This document shows, piece by piece, positions 12,601-23,892 of a stretch of 64,000 nt of DNA. Below the pieces are notes generated by a model, which saw only the letters and a program-made list of their open reading frames with translations, ran no database searches and was not told the origin of the DNA. The translations under genes and the position numbers were made by a program. The DNA comes from Archivesica marissinica (taxonomy: Eukaryota > Mollusca > Bivalvia > Venerida > Vesicomyidae): the NCBI GenBank assembly GCA_014843695.1, contig CM026397.1, forward strand, positions 38,389,952-38,453,951. Direction: 5' to 3'. Within the stretch, counting starts at the first letter, position 1. The number at the start of each line of letters is the position of its first letter.

Positions 12601-13415
12601 TACTTCCCTTCAGAGACAGTCTACTTCCCCTCAGAGACGGTCTACCTCGACTCAGAGACAGTCTATTTACCCTCAGAGAAGTCTACTTCCCCTCAGAGAA
12701 GTCTACTTCCCCTCAGAGAAGTCTACTTCCCCTCAGAGAAGTCTACTTCCCCTCAGAGAAGTCTACATCCCCTCAGAGACAGACTACTTCCACTCAGAGC
12801 AGAGACAGTCTACTTCCACTCAGAGACCATCTACTTCCACTCAGAGTCTACTTCCCTTCAGAGAAGTCTACTTCCCATCAGAGACAGTCTACTTCCACTC
12901 AGTCTACTTCCCCTCAGAGACAGTCTACTTCCCATCAGAGACAGTCTACTTCCTCTCAGAGACAGTCTACTTCCCCTCAGAGACAGTCTACTTCCCCTCA
13001 GAGACAGTCTACTTCCCATCAGAGACAGTCTACTTATCCTCAGAGACAGTCTACTTCCCCTCAGAGACAGTCTACTTCCCCTCAGAGACAGTCTACTTCC
13101 CCTCAGAGACAGTCTACTTCCCATCAGAGACAGTCTACGTCCCCTCAGAGACAGTCTACTTCCTCTCAGAGACAGTCTACTTCCCTTCAGAGAAGTCTAC
13201 TTCCCATCAGAGACAGTCTACTTCCACTCAGTCTACTTCCCCTCAGAGACAGTCTACTTCCCATCAGAAACAGTCTACTTCCCCTCAGAAAATAGTCTAC
13301 TTCCCCTCAGAGACAGTCTACTTCCCCTCAGAGACAGTCTACTTCCCCTCAGAGACAGTCTAATTCCCCTCAGAGACAGTCTACTTCCCATCAGAAACAG
13401 TCTACTTCCCCTCAG
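6700..13415. repeat. 21-bp minisatellite with higher-order repeats, 6.7 kb
   Basis: The unit is AGACAGTCTACTTCCCCTCAG, varying at a few positions. Variants form higher-order blocks. The CAGAGCAGAGACAG variant recurs at 7295, 7484 and 7673, exactly 189 bp (nine units) apart. A larger block repeats at a 1,445-bp offset: 8037-8573 and 9482-10018 translate identically over 178 residues on the minus strand, with a third, shortened version at 10651-11145. The minus-strand frames (GSRLSLR repeats) are artefacts of a 21-bp unit without stops. Confidence 0.95.
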
Positions 13416-13524
13416 ATTTGATCAGGAGTTACAGAAGATGTATGAGGGAAGACTCACAGACATGTAATTAAATAAACCCAGATATAATATAAGGTGCAAC
13501 AAACCAAACTCAGATCACTGCAAA

Positions 13525-14195
13525 TATATAATGCAACAAACATGGATATGGGATTACAATAAACACAAATGTGACACAACAACAAACACAGACATGAGAT
13601 ACAACAAACACAGACATGAGATACAACAAACACAGACATGAGATACAACAAACACAGACATGAGATACAACAAACACAGACATGAGATACAACAAACATA
13701 GACATGAGATACAACAAACATAGTTATGACATACAACAAACACAGACATGAGATACAACAAACACAGACATGAGATACAACAAACACAGACATGAGATAC
13801 AACAAACACATACATGAGATACAACAAACACAGACATGAGATAAAAAAATACATAGATATGAGATACAACAGACATAGATATGAGATACAACAAACAAAG
13901 ATATGAGATACAAAACCGGTATGAGATACAACAATCACATATATGATATAACAAACATAGATACGAGAAACAACAAACACAGATGAGAGATACAACAAAC
14001 ATAGTTATGACATACAACAAATACAGACATGAAATACAACAAACACAGACATGAGATACAACAAATGCAAATATGAGATACAACAAACACAGACATGAGA
14101 TACAACAAACACAGACATGAGATACAACAAACACAGACATGAGATACAACAAACACATATATGAAACACAATGAACACAGATATGAGATACAAGA
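13525..14195. repeat. 22-bp minisatellite (ACAGACATGAGATACAACAA)
   Basis: The array has about 30 units of 22 bp, purest in the centre and degenerating at both ends. Minus-strand frames read CVCCISCLCLLYL repeats and are not genes. Confidence 0.9.
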
Positions 14196-14270
14196 GAGAG
14201 ATATTTATAGACAGGAGAGACATCCTAAAGCATGATATGTTATCAAAGAATGTTATAAATATCGCCAGTT

Positions 14271-14494
14271 CAACAAGTACAACAGTTGATGCTTACACAG
14301 TCATTCTTGAGGAGAGATCTACTACACAGTAAACTATATTGAGTTTATTTAGAAAGGCAGAGGTAGTGAACATTACCAGTTCAACAAGCACAACAGTTGA
14401 TGCTTACACAGTAATTCTTCAGGAGAGATCTACTACACAGTAAACTATATATATATTGAGTTTATTTAGAAAGGCAGAGGTAGCGAACATTACC
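14271..14494. repeat. Tandem duplication, about 100-bp unit, two copies
   Basis: The segment beginning CCAGTTCAACAAG at 14275 is repeated from 14376. The second copy carries an extra TATATA in front of TTGAGTTTATTTAG. Confidence 0.85.
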
Positions 14495-14499
14495 GGGAC

Positions 14500-14862
14500 A
14501 CTCCACACTTTTGGTCTTTTTCTTTCTAACTGCTGCCTTTGCTATTACAATATAGAGGAGTACGTTAATCAATAAGGGGCCTGTACAGGGGCCCTACATC
14601 ACGACACACAATTCTAATGAAATTAGTTTATACAAATTTATTTTTAGCTCGATTGCGAAACAAGTTCTTACATCTTATATTAATCACTCTTGAGACCTCA
14701 TTCCTGATGGAATCCATCGCCATGAGGGAGAGAGAAGAGGCAACGTGGAAATTAAATGCCTTGCCTAAGGGCACAATCGTAACGGCTCCAACGGGGCTCG
14801 AACTCCGGATCTTTCGCACCTGAAGCGAACGTGCATCCACTGCGCTATCACGACTTCCACAA
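14500..14862 (-). mobile_element. SINE family B (tRNA-derived), with flank
   Basis: On the minus strand the head begins near 14862 (GTGATAGCGCAGTGGATG, then GGAGTTCGAGCCCC). The body includes TGTGCCCTTAGGCAAGGCA and the tail TTGTTTCGCAATCGAGCTA. A close copy on the plus strand lies at 34745-34968. The open frames at 14617-14840 are SINE body. The unique stretch 14500-14616 shows no gene. Confidence 0.75.
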
Positions 14863-14869
14863 ATTTCTA

Positions 14870-15002
14870 ATGAAATTCCATGACATATTTACGGAGTTTT
14901 GAGTTACAAATAAGAAAAAAACATTAATGAAGTGTCGTCTGCTACAACTATTATTGCTTTTATTTTACCCAGCATGCAAAGTGTTAAAATTAAAAATACA
15001 GT
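14870..15002. repeat. Dispersed repeat fragment, also present at 57450-57570
   Basis: The segment with GTCGTCTGCTACAA and TTTACCCAGCATGCAAAG recurs in reverse orientation at about 57475-57545. A related stretch (ATTCCATGATATATTTCCG) occurs at 58135. The family is unknown and no coding capacity is seen. Confidence 0.6.
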
Positions 15003-16584
15003 AGTCTGATTGACCTATATAAGACATAATGAATGAAGTGAGAATTAATATGAGTCTGATTGACCTACATAAGACATTATAATGAATGAAGTGAGAATTA
15101 ATATGAGTCTGATTGACCTATATAAGACATTATAATGAATGAAGTGAGAATTAATATGAGTGATTGACCTATATAAGACATTATAATGAATGAAGTGAGA
15201 ATTAATATGAGTCTGATTGACCTATATAAGACATTATAATGAATGAAGTGAGAATTAATATGAGTCTGATTGACCTATATAAGACATTATAATGAATGAA
15301 GTGAGAATTAATATGAGTCTGATTGACCTATATAAGACATTATAATGAATGAAGTGAGAATTAATATGAGTCTGATTGACCTATATAAGACATAATAATG
15401 AATGAAGTGAGAATTAATATGAGTCTGATTGACCTATATAAGACATTATAATGAATGAAGTGAGAATTAATAAGAGTCTGATTGACCTATATAAGACCTT
15501 ATAATGAATGAAGTGAGAATTAATATGAGTCTGATTGACCTATATAAGACATTATAATGAATGAAGTGAGCATTAATATGAGTCTGATTGACATATATAA
15601 GACATTATAATGAATGGAGTGAGAATTAATATGAGTCTGATTGACCTATATAAGACATTATAATGAATAACGTGAGAATTAATATGAGTCTGATTGACCT
15701 ATATAAGACATAATAATGAATGAAGTGAGAATTAATATGAGTCTGATTGACCAATATAAGACATTATAATGAATGAAGTGAGAATTAATATGAGTCTGAT
15801 TGACCTATATAAGACATTATAATGAATGGAGTGAGAATTAATATGAGTCTGATTGACCTATATAAGACATTATAATGAATAACGTGAGAATTAATATGAG
15901 TCTGATTGACCTATATAAGACATTATAATGAATGAAGTGAGATTTAATATGAGTCTGATTGACCTATATAAGACATTATAATGAATGAAGTGAGAATTAA
16001 TATGAGTCTGATTGACCTATATAAGACATTATAATGAATGAAGTGAGAATTAATATGAGTGATTGACCTATATAAGACATTATAATGAATGAAGTGAGAA
16101 TTAATATGAGTCTGATTGACCTATATAAAACATTATAATGAATGAAGTGAGAATTAATATGAGTCTGATTGACCTATATAAGACATTATAATGAATGAAG
16201 TGAGAATTAATATGAGTCTGATTGACCTATATAAGACATTATAATGAATGAAGTGAGAATTAATATGAGTCTGATTGACCTATATAAGACATTATAATGA
16301 ATGAAGTGAGAATTAATATGAGTCTGATTGACCTATATAAGACATTATAATGAATGAAGTGAGAATTAATATGAGTGATTGACCTATATAAGACATTATA
16401 ATGAATGAAGTGAGAATTAATATGAGTCTGATTGACCTATATAAGACATTATAATGAATGAAGTGAGAATTAATATGAGTCTGATTGACCTATATAAGAC
16501 ATTATAATGAATGAAGTGAGAATTAATATGAGTCTGATTGACCTATATAAGACATTATAATGAATGAAGTGAGAATTAATATGA
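15003..16584. repeat. 53-bp minisatellite, about 30 copies
   Basis: Each unit contains GTCTGATTGACCTATATAAG and GAATGAAGTGAGAATTAATA. Copies are very similar, with single substitutions and a 3-bp deletion variant (GAGTGATTGACC) at about 15159, 16057 and 16373. It lies in the intron between exons 5 and 4 of the minus-strand gene. Confidence 0.95.
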
Positions 16585-16621
16585 TTAAAATATTGCTGAT
16601 ATTTGACCTTGACATTGGCAT

Positions 16622-16690
16622 TACAGTAAAACCTGTCTTAAGCATCCAGCCAAGGGAATCACAGAAAGTGGCTGCTTAGCACAGCTGACT
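16622..16690 (+). mobile_element. Fragment of the MITE seen complete at 48040-48221
   Basis: CAGTAAAACCTGTCTTAAGC is followed by CAAGGGAATCACAGAAAGTG and GGCTGCTTAG, matching the left half of the inverted-repeat element in EIF2B2 intron 8. Confidence 0.65.
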
Positions 16691-16774
16691 GCTTAATAAT
16701 GTATACCCATAAATATCGCTACCAATAATCTACCATAAATCATTATACCGGTGTATCTTCTAATAAATAACAGT

Positions 16775-16990
16775 GGTGAGATAGATACACTGTCCGCATT
16801 GTAACTGAGAGGTTGGGAGTTTGAGCTGTCCACATTGTAACTGAGAGGTTGGGAGCTTGAGGCCAGCCACAACCACTGTGATGGTGTCCTTAGGCAAGAC
16901 AATTAAATCCAAAATGTTCTCTCTCCCTCATGGTGGTGGATTCAGGGAATGAATTTGTATAAACTAAATAAGTAACAATCTCGCCACGAG
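16775..16990 (+). mobile_element. SINE family B-related copy with duplicated head segment
   Basis: The body is shared with family B (GTCCTTAGGCAAGACAATTAA and a tail with AATTTGTATAAACTAA). In the head, a segment containing CATTGTAACTGAGAGGTTGG is present twice. It is degenerate and non-coding. Confidence 0.6.
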
Positions 16991-17034
16991 CGATTGACTA
17001 TAAGTGCTGGTTCAGCAAAATAAAAAATGTCTTA

Positions 17035-17515
17035 TATGTTTTCCAACGAATTGCCTGCAAGTTCAAGGTGAGCTATAGCGTGGGGACTAACTGTTGGTGT
17101 TCAGAAATAGTCCTCGGATGTGTATGACAAGACAAATTTCAAAGCAATACCTTTGAAGGTTTTTGAAAAGTAATAATATTTGAAAAAATGTTTAATCCAT
17201 TAATAATTTATGATATTATATACTATTTTTGGCCAAAGTTCAAGGTCACTGGTAGCGTGTATATCTACTAGGGGTGTTGACTGTTGAGAATTAATCCTTG
17301 GATGTGTATGCAAAGCTTCTAAGCAATACCTTTGATGGTTTTTGAGAAATAGTGTTTCAGTGGGTTTTATACGCATAAATAATTTATTTGGCCAAATCAA
17401 AGGTCACTCTGGGAGGGATGGGGACCTACTGTGGGTGTAGAGAAGTAGTTCTCAGATGTGTATGCAAAGCTTCAAAGGAATAACATTGACGGTTTTTGAG
17501 AACTGACTAAAGTGA
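17035..17515. repeat. Three diverged copies of a ~170-bp segment
   Basis: Three stretches (about 17050, 17235 and 17395) share a CAAGGT-type start, GGATGTGTATG(C)AAAG and a GGTTTTTGAGAA end. This is an old tandem triplication with no open frame. Confidence 0.6.
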
Positions 17516-17541
17516 ATTGACCATAAAATTTATCTTATTAC

Positions 17542-17779
17542 CTGGAAATTTGAAACCAGACCATTTCTGCTGAAGTTCCGTCTTTAGATTATTTAGTACC
17601 CATAGAGATGACTTGCTGCTGGATGGTGGTAGGGAATTGAGACTACTGTTACTGCTGTGCGTGTCCGAATCTGGCATGGGAATCTCTGGTATTCTACTAT
17701 CACTAACTCCATATGGGTAACTCGGTGCATCTGTTGGACTGGTAGTGTTGGACAGTAGACCACCAACCTTGTTGGTACG
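17542..17779 (-). CDS. TBC1D2-like gene, coding exon 4
   Basis: A 238-nt exon on the minus strand. The acceptor is ATTCATTCAG just above 17779 and the donor is CCAG|GTAATA at 17542/17541. Read in phase 0 from CGT, it gives 79 codons plus one base, joining exon 5 (which supplies GT). The product is S/P-rich, then LWVLNNLKTELQQKWSGFKF, which resembles the short helix after the PH domain in TBC1D2B-type proteins. A second open frame exists but cannot join the neighbouring exons in phase. Confidence 0.7.
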
Positions 17780-17814
17780 CTGAATGAATTAAACACCAAA
17801 GTTAGTCATATATA

Positions 17815-18418
17815 TACAGGGATGGGATTAATTGAAATTTATAATTATAATTACCTGTAATTAATTATACTTTTCCAAGTAATGAAATGTAATTTGTAAT
17901 TGATTTTTAAAAACAAAATTGTAATCATAATGTAATTAATGTTCACAAATTGTGTAATTACAACAATTACTTTCAATTACTTTGGTTCAATATGTCCAGT
18001 AAACAAAATTGGACTTTATACAAGTCCAATATTCAGATTCACTAAAATTAAGACATAGATCTACCATATATTCCCGGCCGTAAGTCGATCTCGGAAATAC
18101 GTCAAGGTCAAACTACGTCAAGGGTCAAACTACGTCAAGGGTCAAACTACGTCAAGGGTCAAACTTTGGCTTGAAAACGTTGATTTTTATCTGGATCCCT
18201 TCCATAAGTCGAGGGTACTTTGTGGACTTATGACATACGTTATGACAAATGGGTTTTTCGCTCATTTTCGAATTAAACTGAGCTCAATTTGAGATATCTG
18301 GTTGACTTTATTCCATTACAAATCATAAAAAGATGCACAATAATAATTTATGACGTTTGTAGATTAGCTATTTCTATGGTTATAATGTAAATATTTGTCT
18401 ACATACATAAAGTTCCAA
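17815..18418. other. AT-rich spacer with a short 19-bp tandem repeat
   Basis: AT-rich DNA with TAATTA-type runs (17830-17960), then four copies of GTCAAGGGTCAAACTAC at about 18101-18170. No gene is seen. Confidence 0.6.
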
Positions 18419-21400
18419 CAAGTAAGGCACCTAGATACTGTATACTGCACCATTACTGACTGCACCTAGATACTGTCCACTGCACCATTACTGACTTTAC
18501 CTGGATACTGTACTCTGCACCATTACTGACTGCACCTAGATACTGTACACTGCACCATTACTGACTGCACCTAGATACTGTATACTGCACCATTACTGAT
18601 TGCACCTAGATACTGTACACTGCACCATTACTGACTGCACCTAGATACTGTCCACTGCACCATTACTGACTTTACCTAGATACTGTACTCTGCACCATTA
18701 CTGACTGCACCTAGATACTGTACACTGCACCATTACTGACTGTACCTAGATACTGTACACTGCACCATTACTGACTGTACCTAGATACTGTACTCTGCAC
18801 CATTACTGACTGCACCTAGATACTGTACACTGCACCATTACTGACTGTACCTAGATACTGTACACTGCACCATTACTGATTGCACATAGATACTGTACAC
18901 TGCACCATTACTGATTGCACCTAGATACTGTACACTGCATCATTACTGATTGCACCTAGATACTGTACACTGCACCATTACTGACTGCACCTAGATACTG
19001 TATACTGCACCATTACTGACTGCACCTAGATAATGTACACTGCACCATTACTGACTGCACCTAGATACTGTACACTGCACCATTACTGACTGCACCTAGA
19101 TACTGTACACTGCACCATTACTGATTGCACCTAGATACTGTACACTGCACCATTACTGATTGCACCTAGATACTGTACACTGCACCATTACTGACTGCAC
19201 CTAGATACTGTATACTGCACCTTTACTGACTGCACCTAGATAATGTACACTGTATCATTACTGACTGCACCTAGATACTGTATACTGCACCTTTACTGAC
19301 TGCACCTAGATACTGTACACTGTATCATTACTGACTGCACCTATATACTGTACACTGCATCATTACTGATTGCACCTAGATACTGTACACTGCATCATTA
19401 CTGATTGCACCTAGATACTGTACACTGCACCATTACTGATTGCACCTAGATACTATACACTGCACCATTACTGATTTCACCTAGATACTGTACACTGCAC
19501 CATTACTGATTGCACCTAGATACTGTACACTGCACCAATACTGACTGCACCTAGATAATGAACACTGCAATAATACTGACTGCACCTAGATACTGTACAC
19601 TGCACCATTACTGATTGCACCTAGATACTGTACACTGCACCATTACTGACTGCACCTAGATAATGTACACTGCACCATTACTGACTGCACCTAGATACTG
19701 TACACTGCATAATTACTGATTGCACCTAGATACTGTACACTGCACCATTACTGACTACACCTAGATACTGTACACTGTACCATTACTGATTGCACCTAGA
19801 TACTGTACACTGCATCATTACTGATTGCACCTAGATACTGTACACTGCACCATTACTGACTGCACCTAGATACTGTACACTGCACCATTACTGACTGTAC
19901 CTAGATACTGTACACTGCACCATTACTGATTGCACCTAGATACTGTACTCTGCACCATTACTGACTGCACCTAGATACTGTACACTGCACCATTACTGAC
20001 TGCACCTAGATACTGTACACTGCACCATTACTGACTGCACCTAGATACTGTACACTGCACCATTACTGATTGCACCTAGATACTGTACTCTGCACCATTA
20101 CTGACTGCACCTAGATACTGTACACTGCACCATTACTGACTGCACCTAGATACTGTACACTGCACCATTACTGATTGCACCTAGATACTGTACACTGCAC
20201 CATTACTGACTGCACCTAGATACTGTACACTGCACCATTACTGACTGCACCTAGATACTGTACACTGCACCATTACTGACTGCACCTAGATACTGTACAC
20301 TGCACCATTACTGACTGCACCTAGATACTGTACACTGCACCATTACTGACTGCACCTAGATACTGTACACTGCACCATTACTGACTGCACCTAGATACTG
20401 TACACTGCACCATTACTGACTGCACCTAGATACTGTACACTGCACCATTACTGACTGCACCTAGATACTGTACACTGCACCATTACTGACTGCACCTAGA
20501 TACTGTACACTGCACCATTACTGACTGCACCTAGATACTGTACACTGCACCATTACTGACTGCACCTAGATACTGTACACTGCACCATTACTGACTGCAC
20601 CTTGATACTGTACACTGCACCATTACTGACTGCACCTAGATACTGTACACTGCACCATTACTGACTGCACCTTGATACTGTACACTGCACCATTACTGAC
20701 TGCACCTTGATACTGTACACTGCACCATTACTGACTGCACCTATATACTGTACACTGCACCATTACTGACTGCACCTAGATACTGTACACTGCACCATTA
20801 CTGACTGCACCTAGATACTGTACACTGCACCATTACTGACTTTACCTGGATACTGTACTCTGCACCATTACTGACTGCACCTTGATACTGTACACTGCAC
20901 CATTACGGACTGCACCTTGATACTGTACACTGCACCATTACTGACTGCACATAGATACTGTACACTGCACCATTACTGACTGTACCTAGATACTGTACAC
21001 TGCACCATTACTGACTGCACCTATATACTGTACACTGCACCATTACTGACTGCACCTAGATACTGTACACTGCACCATTACTGACTGCACCTAGATACTG
21101 TACACTGCACCATTACTGATTGCACCTAGATACTGTACACTGCACCATTACTGACTGCACCTAGATACTGTACACTGCACCATTACTGACTGCACCTAGA
21201 TACTGTACTCTGCACCATTACTGACTGCACCTAGATACTGTACACTGCACCATTACTGACTGCACCTAGATACTGTACACTGCACCATTACTGACTGTAC
21301 CTAGATACTGTACACTGCACCTTTACTGATTGCACCTAGATACTGTACACTGCACCATTACTGACTGCACCTTGATACTGTACACTGCACCATTACTGAC

Positions 21401-21848
21401 TGCACCTAGATACTGTACTCTGCACCATTACTGACTGCACCTAGATACTGTACACTGCACCATTACTGACTGCACCTAGATACTGTACACTGCACCATTA
21501 CTGACTGCACCTATATACTGTACACTGCACCATTACTGACTGCACCTAGATACTGTACACTGCACCATTACTGACTGCACCTAGATACTGTACACTGCAC
21601 CATTACTGACTGCACCTAGATACTGTACTCTGCACCATTACTGACTGCACCTAGATACTGTACACTGCACCATTACTGACTGCACCTTGATACTGTACAC
21701 TGCACCATTACTGACTGCACCTAGATACTGTACACTGCATCATTACTGACTGCACCTAGATACTGTACACTGCACCATTACTGACTTTACCTGGATACTG
21801 TACACTGCACCATTACTGACTGCACCTAGATACTGTACACTGCACCAT
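18419..21848. repeat. 35-bp minisatellite, about 98 copies
   Basis: Each unit contains CTAGATACTGTACACTGCAC followed by CATTACTGACTGCAC. It fills almost all of the intron between exons 3 and 4 of the TBC1D2-like gene. Its right end lies 8 bp from a donor-like CAG|GTTAG on the minus strand (21856) and 48 bp from the donor I favour (21896). In the gene's direction each unit carries a TATCTAG|GTGCAG step that resembles that junction. Confidence 0.95.
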
Positions 21849-21895
21849 TTCTAACCTGTATCTTGTATGGTTGTAGCAATATTGTATACGGGTAC

Positions 21896-22040
21896 CTTAT
21901 TTGACCATTGTCCAACTCTGTCGTTTGATATGTTGACTCTTGACAAGTTAAATTCTCTTCTCTTGGTCTGAAGAGCCTGCAACCAGTACATCATGTTGTG
22001 ACGGTTCCCTGCATCTAATAAAGCTTCTTTACCATTAGAT
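21896..22040 (-). CDS. TBC1D2-like gene, coding exon 3 (end of PH domain)
   Basis: The minus-strand acceptor TTTTCTTTAG is followed by A TCT AAT GGT. The exon encodes the C-terminal helix of the PH domain, MMYWLQALQTKRREF, very close to the YWLQ-LQ-KR-EF signature of TBC1D2 proteins. Two donors are possible: AAG|GTACCC at 21896 (145 nt, ending phase 0, which fits exon 4) or ACAG|GTTAGA at 21856 (185 nt, phase 1, which does not). I chose 21896 on phase. Confidence 0.7.
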
Positions 22041-22086
22041 CTAAAGAAAAATATATAGAAACCTAAACATCTCTAACTGAAAAGGC

Positions 22087-22290
22087 TGTCCAATTAGCGC
22101 AGTGGTTAGCACACACGCTTCTCACCAATGCAACCCCAGTTTGATCGAAGTATGTGAGATGGTCTGGTGGTTGCCAGATCAGATAGGAGGGTTTTCTCCT
22201 GATGCTCTAGTATCCTCCCTCACGAACGACCACATATAATATATATGCTTTCATCCGCGCAAATGGGCGATTAATAAGTTGTTAAAGCTT
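22087..22290 (+). mobile_element. SINE family C (tRNA-derived)
   Basis: The head has an A-box-like TTAGCGCAGTGGTTAGCAC and a B-box-like AGTTTGATCGAAG. The body has GGAGGGTTTTCTCC and a tail GCGCAAATGGGCGATTAAT. The reverse copy at 48995-49195 shows the same parts. Confidence 0.7.
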
Positions 22291-22610
22291 GTTTTGCAAT
22301 TGTTATATAAATAAATAAAGTTAATACACAATATATTGTTGGAAAATATATTGTTATCCATACATTTATTACGTAAATTGTTTTGTTTTGGGACCAACAT
22401 CTTAGGTGACTTTCCATGTATTTGTGGCGGAAGAACCCAGGTGCCTTTCAGAGCATTGAACCAGACATGTAATTGTGTACAAGTAAAACTACTGACCCTG
22501 ACACTATCCAGCAAGAGACCCTGAAAGAATCTGACCCCAGCAGAACTTGAACCAGCTGCAGTTATTAGAAGCTAAGAACATGTCTTGAGTAGGTATTAAA
22601 ATATACTAAC

Positions 22611-22709
22611 TTAATCTGAAATAGCCCTTGTTTATGGTTTCCAGCATCAAAATAGAATGATGCTGTTGCAACGTTGATCTCTCCCAGCGGAACCAAATCC
22701 TGTGGATCT
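22611..22709 (-). CDS. TBC1D2-like gene, coding exon 2 (middle of PH domain)
   Basis: A 99-nt exon with acceptor TTATTGCAG above 22709 and donor ATTAA|GTTAGT at 22611/22610. The phase is 1 nt + 32 codons + 2 nt, fitting exons 1 and 3. It reads DPQDLVPLGEINVATASF then FYFDAGNHKQGLFQI. This corresponds to PH strands 4 to 6, including the PLG-I pattern typical of TBC1D2 proteins. Confidence 0.8.
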
Positions 22710-22869
22710 CTGCAATAAATATTAGGTATTTATACATGCCAACCAATCGAGAGCACCTCTCATTCCAAAGGGGGACATTTAACATATTCATTTTTGCTGA
22801 GCGGTTGGCCACGGTACCACAAATGTAACATGATGTCTGTTTTTAACCTTAGTATGTAGTTCTTTTAAC

Positions 22870-23385
22870 ACTCTCTATCTCACTAATTGAGATTTTTAAC
22901 CATTGTCCCTGACAAGCGCCTCCTTGTCATACTCACGTCCGAGTGTTGGGAGAACTATGTAGAAATAGACGTAGACATGTATCTCCTAATGATAAATTAA
23001 GCCTGTTATTAAAGTAAGTCTTCCTTAGTTTATTGTTTTGTTAAAAAAGAATTGTTGCTTACATACTAATGGTGGCGCTGTAGACAATTTCCACAGTTAG
23101 GCGAAAACATGTGACGTAATTCCGGATTACTGAGAATGAGGTACCGCTATTTTGTCAACTTTTCTCAAAAAGTAAACATTCGATTTTCTTCGAGATTTTT
23201 GTGGATAAATGGTAAAATATTGTTTATTTGGTTACATAAAATTGTTTGCAGTGTATGACCATTCTAAACCTATAGGAGTCCGTTATGTACTACATCGTCG
23301 GAAACCAGTCCAGTAACACAGGGATATTACTATGCCAAGATAAACACTGAGCAAGTTTAAAGCATAACATTTCAAATAAAATCAC
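22870..23385. other. Intron 1 of the TBC1D2-like gene, unique sequence
   Basis: I see no repeat array or exon here. This is one of the few unique stretches of the window and lies next to the divergent promoter. Confidence 0.5.
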
Positions 23386-23696
23386 CTATATATGTACAGC
23401 TTGCAATTCTCCTCACCAAACTGAAACCATCTTAGTCTGGTCATTTTCAGATTTCCAAGTCCCCGTGCTCTAAGATGCAACCAACCGCACAGTCTCTCTT
23501 CCGGGTTTGCCTGTATCTGCATCTTCTTTTCCATGCTCTTTTCTGCTGCTGTTTCACCAGCAGTAACATTCTTAGCCTCTGTAACAGGTTCGTCCTTTGA
23601 TTCGGTGTTATCCTGCGAACTGACAATATATGCTTGCGGCTGTAGCAAATCCGATTTATCCGTTTTCTCGTCCTCGTCACCTCCCTCCTCCATCAT
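23386..23696 (-). CDS. TBC1D2-like RabGAP, coding exon 1 (start and first half of PH domain)
   Basis: This is the N-terminal exon of a PH-TBC protein. TBC1D2 (Armus) family members are GTPase-activating proteins for Rab7-type GTPases, and the PH domain contributes to membrane and partner binding. The exon starts with two consecutive ATGs at 23694-23696 and 23691-23693 and ends at donor AG|GTGATT (23386/23385), 103 codons + 2 nt. Residues 1-68 are acidic and low complexity. The PH domain starts at about residue 69 (LCGWLHLR, then RLRWFQF and KLYIYR) and continues through exons 2 and 3 to about residue 163. The family call rests on the PH sequence; the TBC domain is outside the window. The gene is divergent to EIF2B2. 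Confidence 0.75.
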
Positions 23697-23815
23697 TGTT
23701 TACACCGGAAACGACCGAACTTCACAATTTGCAGATTATATGCACCGAATTTCAAGTGGAGTAACTCTCATAACTAATATTTACAGACCATTGCATGAGA
23801 AAAATATTGAAGAAA
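23697..23815. promoter_or_regulatory. Putative bidirectional promoter, TBC1D2-like / EIF2B2
   Basis: Only 119 bp separate the two start codons, which point away from each other, so both 5' UTRs and core promoters must overlap here or lie within the first introns. An ACCGGAAAC sequence (CCGGAA at 23705-23710) matches the ETS-factor core often found in bidirectional housekeeping promoters. There is no clear TATA box in the expected position for either gene. That the promoter is shared is inferred from spacing. Confidence 0.55.
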
Positions 23816-23892
23816 ATGCCTCCTGATACAGATAAGAGAGACCAAGACCTTAATGAAAGAATTGAAACCTTCATAGACGACCTAAAACAAGG
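23816..23892 (+). CDS. EIF2B2: EIF2B2 coding exon 1
   Basis: Starts at ATG 23816 ([10 protein letters not shown]) and continues with [13 protein letters not shown], matching the human ERIESFVETLKRG. Donor GG|GTAAGC at 23893. 25 codons + 2 nt. An upstream ATG at 23794 (ATGAGAAAA) is out of frame and short, so 23816 is preferred. Confidence 0.9.

Noticed and set aside
17593..17799. Second open frame over exon 4 of the minus-strand gene
   Set aside because: It cannot join exons 3 and 5 in phase; the serine-rich frame can at both ends.
18419..21848. Possible CRISPR array, given regular spacing
   Set aside because: Units are direct tandem copies without unique spacers and the genome is eukaryotic.
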